A stretch of DNA of 7,710 bases from an uncultured Clostridium sp. (GTDB lineage: Bacteria > Bacillota > Clostridia > Lachnospirales > Lachnospiraceae). Of this stretch, positions 1 to 5,792 are shown one piece after another; positions within the stretch are counted from its first letter, which is position 1; each line of letters starts with the position of its first letter. The stretch lies in NCBI GenBank assembly GCA_934438135.1, contig CAKSBP010000085.1:1-7710 (forward strand), given 5' to 3'. The notes beneath the pieces are model-generated. The model was not told the origin of the DNA, made no database searches, and saw only the letters and a list, made by a program, of their open reading frames with translations. The translations under genes and the position numbers were made by a program.

Positions 1-1
1 A

Positions 2-103
2 AAAAAGTGGGGGATTTTAATAGAAAAGGAATCTGAAAGCCTTGAATTTATTGGCTTAGAGATTCCGAGAGATTATTTATTATTAAGGAGGATTTTAATA
101 TGA
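2..103 (+). CDS. Possible 3' end of an upstream gene (partial)
   Basis: One frame is open from the window edge to a TGA at 101-103 and would encode about 33 residues, including IEKESESLEFIGLEIPRDY. The stop overlaps the flavodoxin ATG as ATGA, an arrangement typical of translationally coupled genes. The last residues translate the flavodoxin ribosome site, so only the first 20 or so carry information. I do not recognise the family. There is no convincing promoter in 1-99, which fits a co-transcribed upstream gene. The open stretch is short enough to be chance. Confidence 0.35.
   Translation, partial: KKWGILIEKESESLEFIGLEIPRDYLLLRRILI
85..91 (+). promoter_or_regulatory. Ribosome binding site of the flavodoxin gene
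   Basis: AAGGAGG lies 8 bases before the ATG at 100 and is a near-perfect Shine-Dalgarno sequence. It fixes the flavodoxin start. Confidence 0.85.
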
Positions 104-534
104 GTAAAATTATTGTAGCATACTGGTCACAGTCCGGAAATACAAAAGCAATGGCAGAAGCAGTTGGGGAAGGAATTATAAAAGCTGGAAAAGAAGCAGC
201 AGTAATGGATATTTCAGAAGTATCTATGGATGACTTAAAGGCAGCTAAAGCATTTGCAATGGGATGCCCAGCAATGGGAGCGGAAGTGTTAGAGGAAGGT
301 GAAATGGAGCCTTTCGTGTCTGAAGTAGAAGGTTTTGCAGCTGGAAAGAAAATCGCACTTTTTGGTTCTTATGGATGGGGTGATGGAGAATGGATGCGTG
401 ACTGGGTGGAACGTATGGAGCAGGCCGGTGCAGTTGTACTAAATGGCGGTGAAGGCGTAATCGCACAGGAAGCCCCTGGTGATGAAGAAATAGCAGAATG
501 CAGCAAGCTAGGAGAAGAATTAGCAGGTTGTTAA
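100..534 (+). CDS. Flavodoxin (short-chain, clostridial type)
   Basis: Encodes a 144-residue FMN-binding electron carrier of the cytoplasm that can replace ferredoxin in low-potential electron transfer. The phosphate-binding loop is SQSGNT at residues 10-15 after a typical first beta strand (KIIVAYW). GCPAMGAE at 55-62 and GSYGWGDGEWM at 89-99 match the two flavin-ring loops of the Clostridium beijerinckii and Megasphaera flavodoxins; Y91 or W93 is the likely isoalloxazine-stacking aromatic. No long-chain insertion is present, and the length is close to the 137-138 residues of those proteins. The start at 100 has a strong ribosome site and an ATGA overlap with the preceding open frame. An intrinsic terminator follows 20 bases after the stop. 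No dedicated promoter or iron-responsive operator was seen, so control is unknown. The family call is firm; the electron partners are not visible here. Confidence 0.95.
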   Translation: MSKIIVAYWSQSGNTKAMAEAVGEGIIKAGKEAAVMDISEVSMDDLKAAKAFAMGCPAMGAEVLEEGEMEPFVSEVEGFAAGKKIALFGSYGWGDGEWMRDWVERMEQAGAVVLNGGEGVIAQEAPGDEEIAECSKLGEELAGC

Positions 535-554
535 AATGGTAGAATATAGAACAG

Positions 555-580
555 AAAAGGCGGAAAACTCCGTCTTTTTT
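555..580 (+). terminator. Intrinsic terminator after the flavodoxin gene
   Basis: The stem GGCGGA/TCCGTC (one G-T wobble) has a 4-base loop AAAC. It is preceded by AAAA and followed by six T. The A-run can pair with the T-run, giving a compact 10-bp hairpin. It ends the flavodoxin transcript. Confidence 0.85.
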
Positions 581-677
581 GTATATTTGAATTTAATTGA
601 TTTGGCTATTGTGCACAAACTGCACCTTTTATGCTCTTATAATATTTTACAAAGTTTCAATTCATGGTAAAAAAGTC

Positions 678-707
678 CTGACATTTTTATTAAAAAAATG
701 ATACAAT
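678..707 (+). promoter_or_regulatory. Sigma-A-type promoter of the CarD-family gene
   Basis: CTGACA (678-683; consensus TTGACA with one mismatch) and TACAAT (702-707) are separated by 18 bases of A/T-rich DNA. The predicted start near 713 gives a leader of about 120 bases before the gene at 832. Confidence 0.6.
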
Positions 708-761
708 AGAAATAAGAAATAGAAACAATGTTTTTACGTTTTACATAGTGCAGACATACAG

Positions 762-805
762 AAATCCGTTTCGCTCAGTTCCATGAGTGGTGCGGGTTTT
801 ATTTT
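762..805 (+). terminator. Terminator-like hairpin inside the carD-type leader (possible attenuator)
   Basis: The outer stem AAATCCG (762-768) pairs with CGGGTTT (793-799), with one T-G wobble. The inner stem CGCTCA (772-777) pairs with TGAGTG (784-789) around a 6-base loop. The two stems are joined by a symmetric 3x3 internal loop. A T-rich tract TTTTATTTT runs 797-805. The structure lies downstream of the promoter at 678-707 and upstream of the ribosome site at 816. It would therefore release a transcript of about 90 bases unless read through. No known riboswitch class is recognised. Confidence 0.55.
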
Positions 806-831
806 GTATGATAGGAAAGGAGTGCAGATAG

Positions 832-1347
832 ATGTTTCATGTAGGTGACTATATTATTTATGGAAGTAATGGAGTATGTAAGGTTGATAAGGTTGGTCCG
901 ATGGATTTTGACGGAGTATCCAGGGACAGAATGTATTACACATTAATACCGGTTTATTCAAAAGGAAGTAAGGTGTTTACTCCAATAGATAATCATAAGG
1001 TTGTAATGAGACCCATTCTTACAACTGAAGAGGCAAATGCACTGATTGATAATATCCAGAGTATTGATGTTATGTGGGAGTCAGATGATAGAAAGAGAGA
1101 AGAGGCTTTTAAAGAAGCACTTCGTTCCTGCGACTGCCGTGAGTGGATAAAAATTGTCAAAACTTTATACCTTCGCCGAAAGAAAAGAATTGAAGCAGGG
1201 AAAAAGGTAACAGCAAGTGATGGAAAATATCTGTATCTGGCAGAAGACAGCTTGTATGGGGAACTGGCAGTTGCATTAAATATGAAGAAGGAAAAGGTGG
1301 AAGAATTTATTGTGGAGCGAGTGAAACGATTAAATAAGGAAATTTAA
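832..1347 (+). CDS. CarD/CdnL-family transcriptional regulator
   Basis: Encodes a 171-residue protein of the CarD/CdnL/TRCF family, whose members bind the RNA polymerase beta subunit and stabilise open promoter complexes. The N-terminal Tudor-like polymerase-interacting domain spans residues 1 to about 62, with VGDYIIYGSNGVCKV at 4-18 and YYTLIPVYSKGSKVFTPID at 35-53. A basic alpha-helical C-terminal domain follows (about 65-171). W82, in MWESDDRKRE, may correspond to the tryptophan that wedges into the upstream edge of the transcription bubble in mycobacterial CarD; this is by position only. The length is typical. The start is set by AAAGGAG at 816-822, 9 bases before the ATG. It has its own promoter and a long leader with a terminator-like hairpin, which suggests premature-termination control. 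It stands alone rather than in an operon, and its target promoters cannot be read from the window. Confidence 0.9.
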   Translation: MFHVGDYIIYGSNGVCKVDKVGPMDFDGVSRDRMYYTLIPVYSKGSKVFTPIDNHKVVMRPILTTEEANALIDNIQSIDVMWESDDRKREEAFKEALRSCDCREWIKIVKTLYLRRKKRIEAGKKVTASDGKYLYLAEDSLYGELAVALNMKKEKVEEFIVERVKRLNKEI

Positions 1348-1368
1348 AACTATATTTTGGCATTATAA

Positions 1369-1515
1369 ATGGACTTTTTTATGCTGATGGGCGGCGAAGT
1401 AGGACCACGTAAGCAGTTTATTGAGGAATGCAAAGTTTGTGAAGAATCTTGCTGTTTAACAAAAGAATGCAGCAGTTCAGAAGATGGTACAGAAAGTGGG
1501 AAAAGTATGTTATAA
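1369..1515 (+). pseudogene. Probable remnant of a GyrB/ParE C-terminus
   Basis: A 48-codon open frame follows the CarD-family gene in the same reading frame, with no Shine-Dalgarno sequence. Its first part reads MLMGGEVGPRKQFIEE, very close to the conserved end of type IIA topoisomerase B subunits (LMG-x-x-V-x-PRR-x-FIE-x-NA). The usual closing residues are replaced by an unrelated cysteine-rich tail (CKVCEESCCLTKEC). The rest of the topoisomerase domain is absent upstream, so this is best read as a relic of a rearranged or partly duplicated gyrB/parE. The 3' end also carries the promoter of the next gene. An expressed small cysteine-rich protein is possible but lacks translation signals. The similarity was recognised by eye only. 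Confidence 0.5.
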
Positions 1516-1516
1516 T
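1508..1516 (+). promoter_or_regulatory. Extended -10 promoter of the MBL-fold hydrolase gene
   Basis: TGTTATAAT combines a TG extension with a perfect TATAAT (1511-1516). The -35 region at the expected distance (TACAGA at 1488-1493) is poor, which is usual for extended -10 promoters. Transcription would begin near 1523, about 26 bases before the ATG. Confidence 0.5.
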
Positions 1517-1548
1517 TCTTACACAATAAAAACAAAGGATGGAATCAT

Positions 1549-2355
1549 ATGACTCGAAAAATAACAATGCTTGGTACGGGAAATGCCACCGTTACTAAGT
1601 GCTATAATACCTGTTTTACCATTTCACAAGGAGATAAGCATTTTCTTGTAGATGCCGGAGGTGGCAATGGAATTCTGACACAGTTAGAGCGGGCAGATAT
1701 CAATTTGAGGGATTTGGAAGGAATGTTTCTTACCCATGCCCATACAGATCATATCCTTGGGGCTGTCTGGGTAATCCGCATGGTTGCCACCAGAATGGAT
1801 AATGGAACATTTGAAGCAGATTTTCCAATCTATTGTCATGAGGAAGCTGCACATGTTCTTCAGACATTATGTGACTTGACATTAGCGAAAAAACATAAGA
1901 AATTCTTAGAAGAGCGAATTGTCATTCGTGTTGTTAAAGATGGACAAAAAGTAGTGATGAATGGAAAAGAGTTTACTTTTTTCGATATTCATTCTACGAA
2001 AATGAAACAATTTGGCTTCCAGTTGATATGGGAAGACAAAATGCGTTTAATCTGCCTTGGGGATGAACCTTACAGCGAAGTCAGCAGTGTATATGCGAAG
2101 GGAACTGACTGGCTGATGAGTGAATCGTTCTGCCTGTATCGTGATAAAGAACGTTTCAAACCTTACGAAAAACATCATAGTACCGCACTGGATGCCGGAA
2201 AGATGGCAGAAGAATTAGGTGTCAAGAATTTGATTTTATATCATACGGAAGATAAAAATCTGGCCGAGAGAAGACGTCTGTATACGGAAGAAGCGAAGAC
2301 GTATTATACAGGAAATGTTGTTGTGCCGGATGATTTGGAGATTGTGGAATTATAG
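1549..2355 (+). CDS. MBL-fold metallo-hydrolase, RNase Z-like
   Basis: Encodes a 268-residue metallo-beta-lactamase-fold hydrolase, probably a soluble binuclear-zinc phosphodiesterase related to ribonuclease Z. The signature HAHTDH is at residues 63-68. Other likely metal or catalytic positions are H148 (IHSTKMKQFGFQL), D172 (LICLGDE) and H232 (LILYHTED), with HHST at 209-212. The opening (ITMLGTGNATVTKCYNT, residues 5-21) resembles the first strand and loop of RNase Z proteins. The protein is shorter than the roughly 300-residue tRNA 3'-processing enzymes, and I see no clear exosite arm. A tRNA-maturation role is therefore unproven, and a second paralogue with another phosphodiester substrate is equally possible. 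AAAGGATGG at 1534-1542 sets the start. The gene is flanked by two gene-tail fragments, which suggests a rearranged neighbourhood. Confidence 0.88.
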   Translation: MTRKITMLGTGNATVTKCYNTCFTISQGDKHFLVDAGGGNGILTQLERADINLRDLEGMFLTHAHTDHILGAVWVIRMVATRMDNGTFEADFPIYCHEEAAHVLQTLCDLTLAKKHKKFLEERIVIRVVKDGQKVVMNGKEFTFFDIHSTKMKQFGFQLIWEDKMRLICLGDEPYSEVSSVYAKGTDWLMSESFCLYRDKERFKPYEKHHSTALDAGKMAEELGVKNLILYHTEDKNLAERRRLYTEEAKTYYTGNVVVPDDLEIVEL

Positions 2356-2369
2356 GAAAGAAAGGAGCC

Positions 2370-2486
2370 ATGAAAGCGGGACATGAAATATTCCGTTATA
2401 ATGCAGCATTTAAGAAAGTGAGTGGATGTCAAGCATGTGATTATTGTAGAGAGTATGGCAGCGTCTGTGCATTCGAGAGTATCTAA
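2370..2486 (+). CDS. Small cysteine-cluster ORF, AddB C-terminus-like (possible remnant)
   Basis: A 38-codon frame begins 14 bases after the hydrolase stop. AAAGGAG (2361-2367) lies only 2 bases before its ATG, an unusually tight spacing. The second half, GCQACDYCREYGSVCAFE, has cysteines at 20, 23, 26 and 33. It resembles the C-terminal iron-sulfur signature of AddB-type helicase-nucleases (C-x2-C-x5-C-x-F, for example CxYCxxxSVCxFD). Here the last spacing is six residues instead of five, and an additional CxxC step precedes it. The nuclease domain that normally precedes this tail is absent. It could be a decayed addB end or an expressed small metal-binding peptide; I cannot decide between them. 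Confidence 0.4.
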   Translation: MKAGHEIFRYNAAFKKVSGCQACDYCREYGSVCAFESI

Positions 2487-2648
2487 TATACAATCTATGG
2501 ACGTCTATGATTCACCTATGAGGGGGATTGGCTTGCAATACAGCTTTATAGATGAATATTGCACAAACAAAATGTAACAATAAATCCTTGAAATATATCA
2601 ATAATTTCGTCAAATCATCTAAAATTTCGAAATATTTAATAAAACCTC

Positions 2649-2679
2649 TTGCCTTGGAGTACACTCAAAGTGTTACAGT
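2649..2679 (+). promoter_or_regulatory. MerR-type promoter and operator of the DXS-like operon
   Basis: TTGCCT (2649-2654) and TACAGT (2674-2679) are separated by 19 bases, the over-long spacing characteristic of promoters that MerR-family activators untwist. Centred in the spacer is the dyad CTTGGAGT-AC-ACTCAAAG (2653-2670), with 7 of 8 positions complementary. This has the form of AdhR/NmlR-subgroup operators. A MerR regulator of that subgroup is encoded downstream at 5384-5770, so autoregulation of the whole operon is the natural reading. Transcription should start near 2686. Confidence 0.82.
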
Positions 2680-2708
2680 TTCTATATCAAAAAGAAAGCA
2701 AAGAAACC

Positions 2709-2714
2709 AGGAGG
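2709..2714 (+). promoter_or_regulatory. Ribosome binding site deciding the DXS-like start
   Basis: AGGAGG sits 8 bases before the ATG at 2723. It rules out the longer in-frame start at 2552, which has no such site and lies upstream of the promoter. Confidence 0.9.
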
Positions 2715-2722
2715 AAGAAGAA

Positions 2723-4483
2723 ATGTATTTAGAAAAAATAAATTCACCAGCAGATGTAAAAGTATTATCTATGGATGCATTAAATGCATTAAGTGCAGAA
2801 ATCCGTGAGGTATTGTTAAAAAAATTAAGTGAACACGGTGGACATATCGGTCCAAATCTTGGTATTGTAGAAGTAACAGTAGCATTACATTATGTATTTA
2901 ATTCTCCACAGGATAAAATTGTTTATGACGTATCCCACCAAAGTTATGTCCACAAAATGCTGACCGGCAGAAAAGAAGCATTTATGGATGCAGCAAAATA
3001 TGATGATGTTTCTGGCTATTCCTGTCCAGCAGAAAGTGATCATGACTTTTTTGAAATCGGCCACACATCTACTTCTGTCAGCCTTGCATGTGGTCTTGCA
3101 AAGGCAAGAGATTTAAAAGGTGACAAAGAAAATATCATTGCATTAATTGGCGATGGTTCTTTAAGTGGTGGTGAAGCTTATGAAGGTCTTAATAACGTAG
3201 CAGAAGCAGGAACAAACACGATTATTATTGTAAATGATAACGATATGTCCATTGCAGAAAACCACGGTGGTTTATACGGAAACTTAAGACAGCTTCGTGA
3301 AACAGAAGGAAAATGCGAGTGCAACTTCTTTAAAGCAATGGGATTTGATTATTACTATGTAAATGATGGACATGATTTCAACCAGTTGATTTCTGTTTTT
3401 GAACAGGTAAAAGATATAGACCACCCAGTCGTTATCCACATTCATACTATTAAGGGAAAAGGTTATGCACCGGCAGAGCAGAACAAAGAACTCTGGCACT
3501 GGGGAATGCCATTTGAACTTTCCACAGGAGAATCGAAAGTATCTTTTGGAGACAGCGAGAGCTACGAAGATTTAACAGCGAATTATCTGTTAGACCAGAT
3601 GAAACAGGATCCAAAGGTCGTTGCTATTACATCTGGTACCCCTAGTGTATTTGGTTTTTATCAGAGCAGAAGAGAAGAAGCTGGAAAACAGTTTATTGAT
3701 GTTGGTATTGCAGAAGAACATGCAGTAGCACTTTCATCTGGTATTGCTAGAAATGGTGGAAAACCAGTTTATGGTGTTTATGGTACATTTATTCAGAGAG
3801 CTTACGATCAGTTGTCACAGGATCTTTGTATCAATAATAATTCTGCACTTTTACTTGTATTTGCAGCATCTGTTTATGGCATGAATGATGTGACACATCT
3901 TGGACTGTATGATATTGCTCTCATGGGAAATATCCCGAACATGGTTTATCTGGCACCAACCTGTAAAGAAGAATATATGGCAATGATGAAATGGGGTATC
4001 CATCAAACCGAGCATCCAGTAGCAATCCGTGTTCCAGCGACTGGTGTTATTGAAAGTGGAGTGGAAGACATAACTGATTACTCTGTTTTAAATAAATATC
4101 AGGTAACAAAAAAAGGAAAAGATGCTGCAGTTATCGCATTAGGTGATTTCTATCAGATGGGACAGTCTGTGGTAGAAAAACTGGAAGCAGAACATGGCAT
4201 TCAGGCAACTTTAATTAATCCAAAATTCATCACTGGACTAGATAAAGAAGTACTGGAAAGTCTGAAAGCAGACCATAAAGTAGTAATTACCCTTGAAGAT
4301 GGTATCCGTGAAGGTGGATTTGGTGAAAAGATTGCAGCATACTATGGTGATTCTGATATGAAAGTTTTAGTTCGAGGAATTGAAAAAAGCTTCCCAGATC
4401 GTTATGATGCAGCAGAACTGTTAAAAGAAAACGGTATGACAGATGTTCAGATTATAGAAGATATTATGAATGTTTTGAAATAA
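2723..4483 (+). CDS. DXS-like thiamine-diphosphate-dependent enzyme (divergent 1-deoxy-D-xylulose-5-phosphate synthase paralogue)
   Basis: Encodes 586 residues in the transketolase-type fold of DXS (E. coli DXS is 620). The N-terminal cofactor domain has H41 (E. coli H49), DVSHQSYVHKMLTGR at 69-83, and the ThDP-Mg motif GDG 143-145 with N173 in NDND. The central pyrimidine domain (about 280-440) has the catalytic glutamate E331 in GIAEEHA (E. coli E370), Y353 (Y392), R359 (R398) and H392 (H431). The spacing agrees exactly with E. coli DXS from H41 to N173 and from E331 to H392. The acceptor pocket differs: the Arg420 position is A381, the Asp427 position is N388, and RYPRG becomes RVPAT (436-440). 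A C-terminal transketolase-like domain follows (about 460-586). Canonical DXS joins pyruvate to glyceraldehyde 3-phosphate; these changes suggest another acceptor aldehyde. It is the first gene of a MerR-controlled operon. The upstream 57 in-frame codons are promoter DNA, not protein. Confidence 0.9.
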   Translation: MYLEKINSPADVKVLSMDALNALSAEIREVLLKKLSEHGGHIGPNLGIVEVTVALHYVFNSPQDKIVYDVSHQSYVHKMLTGRKEAFMDAAKYDDVSGYSCPAESDHDFFEIGHTSTSVSLACGLAKARDLKGDKENIIALIGDGSLSGGEAYEGLNNVAEAGTNTIIIVNDNDMSIAENHGGLYGNLRQLRETEGKCECNFFKAMGFDYYYVNDGHDFNQLISVFEQVKDIDHPVVIHIHTIKGKGYAPAEQNKELWHWGMPFELSTGESKVSFGDSESYEDLTANYLLDQMKQDPKVVAITSGTPSVFGFYQSRREEAGKQFIDVGIAEEHAVALSSGIARNGGKPVYGVYGTFIQRAYDQLSQDLCINNNSALLLVFAASVYGMNDVTHLGLYDIALMGNIPNMVYLAPTCKEEYMAMMKWGIHQTEHPVAIRVPATGVIESGVEDITDYSVLNKYQVTKKGKDAAVIALGDFYQMGQSVVEKLEAEHGIQATLINPKFITGLDKEVLESLKADHKVVITLEDGIREGGFGEKIAAYYGDSDMKVLVRGIEKSFPDRYDAAELLKENGMTDVQIIEDIMNVLK

Positions 4484-4494
4484 AATCAATACAA

Positions 4495-4529
4495 AGTGCT
4501 ATTGCAGAAGATAATTCTGCAATGGCATT
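4495..4529 (+). other. Strong intergenic hairpin between the DXS-like and CMD genes
   Basis: ATTGCAGAA (4501-4509) and TTCTGCAAT (4515-4523) pair perfectly around the 5-base loop GATAA. The stem extends outward through GCT/GGC and further weak pairs to about 15 bp. No T-tract follows, so it is not a standard terminator. It may protect the upstream mRNA end or mark a processing or partial read-through point that sets the ratio between the first gene and the rest of the operon. Confidence 0.6.
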
Positions 4530-4592
4530 CTGTAGTTACATACGTTTGTAAGCAGAGATATGGATTGAAAAATTAGAAAGGGAGTTGTAAGT

Positions 4593-5360
4593 ATGGCAGT
4601 CAGTAAATCTGCAAATGAGTATTATGAAAAAATGTTTCTACAGAAAGCAGCCGGATTATCTGAAACAGATCCAGAATATGTGGAAATTATAAAAAATTTT
4701 GCACTGGATGAAGTAATAAATGAAGATAAAGAAGGTCTGGTTGATGATAAGACCAGATTTATGGCGATTCTGGCTACTCTTTTAGGATGCCAGGGCCTAG
4801 ATTTATTTAAAGAAATGATTCCTGCGGCACTTAACTTTGGAGTGACAGCTGTAGAAATCAAAGAAATCGTATATCAGGCAACAGATTATCTTGGATTAGG
4901 AAGAGTATATCCATTTGTAAAAGCAGTAAATGCATGTTTTGAGGAAATTGGTATTTCTCTTCCGTTAGAAGGACAGTCCCAGACAACTACAGAAAATCGT
5001 TTAGAAAAAGGCATTCAGGCACAGGTGGATCTTTTTGGCGAAGGAATGAAAGAATTTTATAAATCCGGTCCGGAAGAATCCAGACATATTAACCGTTGGC
5101 TGGCAGGAAACTGCTTTGGTGATTATTATACAAGAAAAGGTCTTGATTATAAGCAGCGTGAAATGATTACATTCTGCTTTATTTCAGCACAGGGAGGATG
5201 CGAACCACAGCTCACCAGTCATGCGGCTGCAAATCTGAAAGTGGGAAACAGCAAAGCATTTATGATTCAGATTCTCTCTCAGTGTCTGCCTTACATTGGT
5301 TATCCAAGAAGCCTGAATGCTCTTCGCTGCCTAAATGAAGCGGCACAGCAAGTAAAATAA
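4593..5360 (+). CDS. Carboxymuconolactone decarboxylase (CMD/AhpD-like) family protein, two-domain
   Basis: Encodes 255 residues with two CMD/AhpD-like all-helical repeats: N-terminal about 30-120 (ATLLGCQGLDLFKEMIPAAL, EIVYQATDYLG) and C-terminal about 140-250 (REMITFCFISAQGGCEPQL, LPYIGYPRSLNALRCLNEA). The second repeat has E190, C203 and H210 in GGCEPQLTSH, but no CxxC pair, so an AhpD-type peroxidase partner role by the usual disulfide chemistry is unlikely. Family members act as decarboxylases, thiol-disulfide proteins or proteins of unknown activity. B. subtilis YraC, also of this family, belongs to the AdhR aldehyde-stress regulon, which matches the MerR gene just 23 bases downstream. 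The start is set by AAAGGGAG (4577-4584), 8 bases before the ATG. I infer a role in handling reactive carbonyls; the actual reaction is unknown. Confidence 0.88.
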   Translation: MAVSKSANEYYEKMFLQKAAGLSETDPEYVEIIKNFALDEVINEDKEGLVDDKTRFMAILATLLGCQGLDLFKEMIPAALNFGVTAVEIKEIVYQATDYLGLGRVYPFVKAVNACFEEIGISLPLEGQSQTTTENRLEKGIQAQVDLFGEGMKEFYKSGPEESRHINRWLAGNCFGDYYTRKGLDYKQREMITFCFISAQGGCEPQLTSHAAANLKVGNSKAFMIQILSQCLPYIGYPRSLNALRCLNEAAQQVK

Positions 5361-5383
5361 AATCTGCCAGGGAGGAATCTGAC

Positions 5384-5770
5384 ATGACAATTACAGAGGT
5401 AAGTAAAGAGTATGGTTTAACACCAGATACGCTCCGATATTATGAACGAATTGGGCTTCTGCCTCCAGTAACGAGGACGAAAAGCGGAATTCGTAATTAT
5501 TCGGAGAAAGACTGTGGCTGGATCAGCTTTATTAAATGCATGAGAAATGCGGGGCTTTCCATTGAAACACTGGTGGAATATGTTGCACTGTTCCAGCAGG
5601 GAGATGAAACAATTTCTGCAAGAAAAGAACTTCTGATTGAGCAGAGAAAAGAACTGGAACAAAGAATACAAGACCTTATGGAAACAAAGGCTTATCTGGA
5701 CAAGAAAATTGAACATTATGAAGAATGTATATTGGAAGCAGAAAAGAAACTAAGAAATTTTGAAAAATAG
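5384..5770 (+). CDS. MerR-family regulator, AdhR/NmlR-like (aldehyde-responsive)
   Basis: Encodes 128 residues: an N-terminal winged-helix domain (residues 1 to about 70; GLTPDTLRYYERIGLLPP at 11-28, then the wing SGIRNYSEKD), and a long dimerising coiled coil (about 75-126). The stretch FIKCMRNAGLSIE (49-61) is, as I remember it, essentially identical to B. subtilis AdhR. It places C52 at the position of the AdhR cysteine required for response to formaldehyde and methylglyoxal. A second cysteine, C44, lies nearby, and C115 sits in the coiled coil. No metal-binding loop of the MerR/CueR type is visible, which fits an electrophile or thiol sensor. AGGGAGG (5369-5375) sets the start. The gene lies 23 bases after the CMD gene and 22 bases before the cupin gene. 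Its probable target is the 19-bp-spacer promoter at 2649-2679, making the operon autoregulated. Confidence 0.93.
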   Translation: MTITEVSKEYGLTPDTLRYYERIGLLPPVTRTKSGIRNYSEKDCGWISFIKCMRNAGLSIETLVEYVALFQQGDETISARKELLIEQRKELEQRIQDLMETKAYLDKKIEHYEECILEAEKKLRNFEK

Positions 5771-5778
5771 AATGATAG

Positions 5779-5786
5779 AAAAGGAG
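5779..5786 (+). promoter_or_regulatory. Ribosome binding site deciding the cupin start
   Basis: AAAAGGAG lies 6 bases before the ATG at 5793. It excludes the longer in-frame TTG at 5760, which would overlap the MerR gene, and the ATG at 5772. Confidence 0.8.
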
Positions 5787-5792
5787 AAAACG

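Noticed and set aside
611..643. Inverted repeat GTGCA-CAAAC-TGCAC and a perfect TATAAT at 638-643
   Set aside because: The TATAAT has no -35 at a usable distance and no gene with a short leader follows. The repeat arms are only 5 bp. The promoter at 678-707 is better placed for the CarD-family gene.
1350..1535. 61-codon minus-strand ORF
   Set aside because: It is a shadow of the GyrB/ParE-like fragment, which has a recognisable conserved motif on the plus strand.
2534..2563. TGCAATA/TATTGCA inverted repeat as terminator of the hydrolase transcript
   Set aside because: The 7-bp A/T-rich stem has a 16-base loop and no T-tract. I see no clear terminator for that transcript.
2552..2722. Alternative upstream start for the DXS-like protein
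   Set aside because: No ribosome site at 2552. The stretch contains the promoter and operator, and AGGAGG at 2709-2714 clearly serves the ATG at 2723.
5760..5792. TTG (5760) or ATG (5772) start for the cupin gene
   Set aside because: The TTG overlaps the MerR gene end, and neither has a ribosome site. AAAAGGAG is placed for the ATG at 5793.
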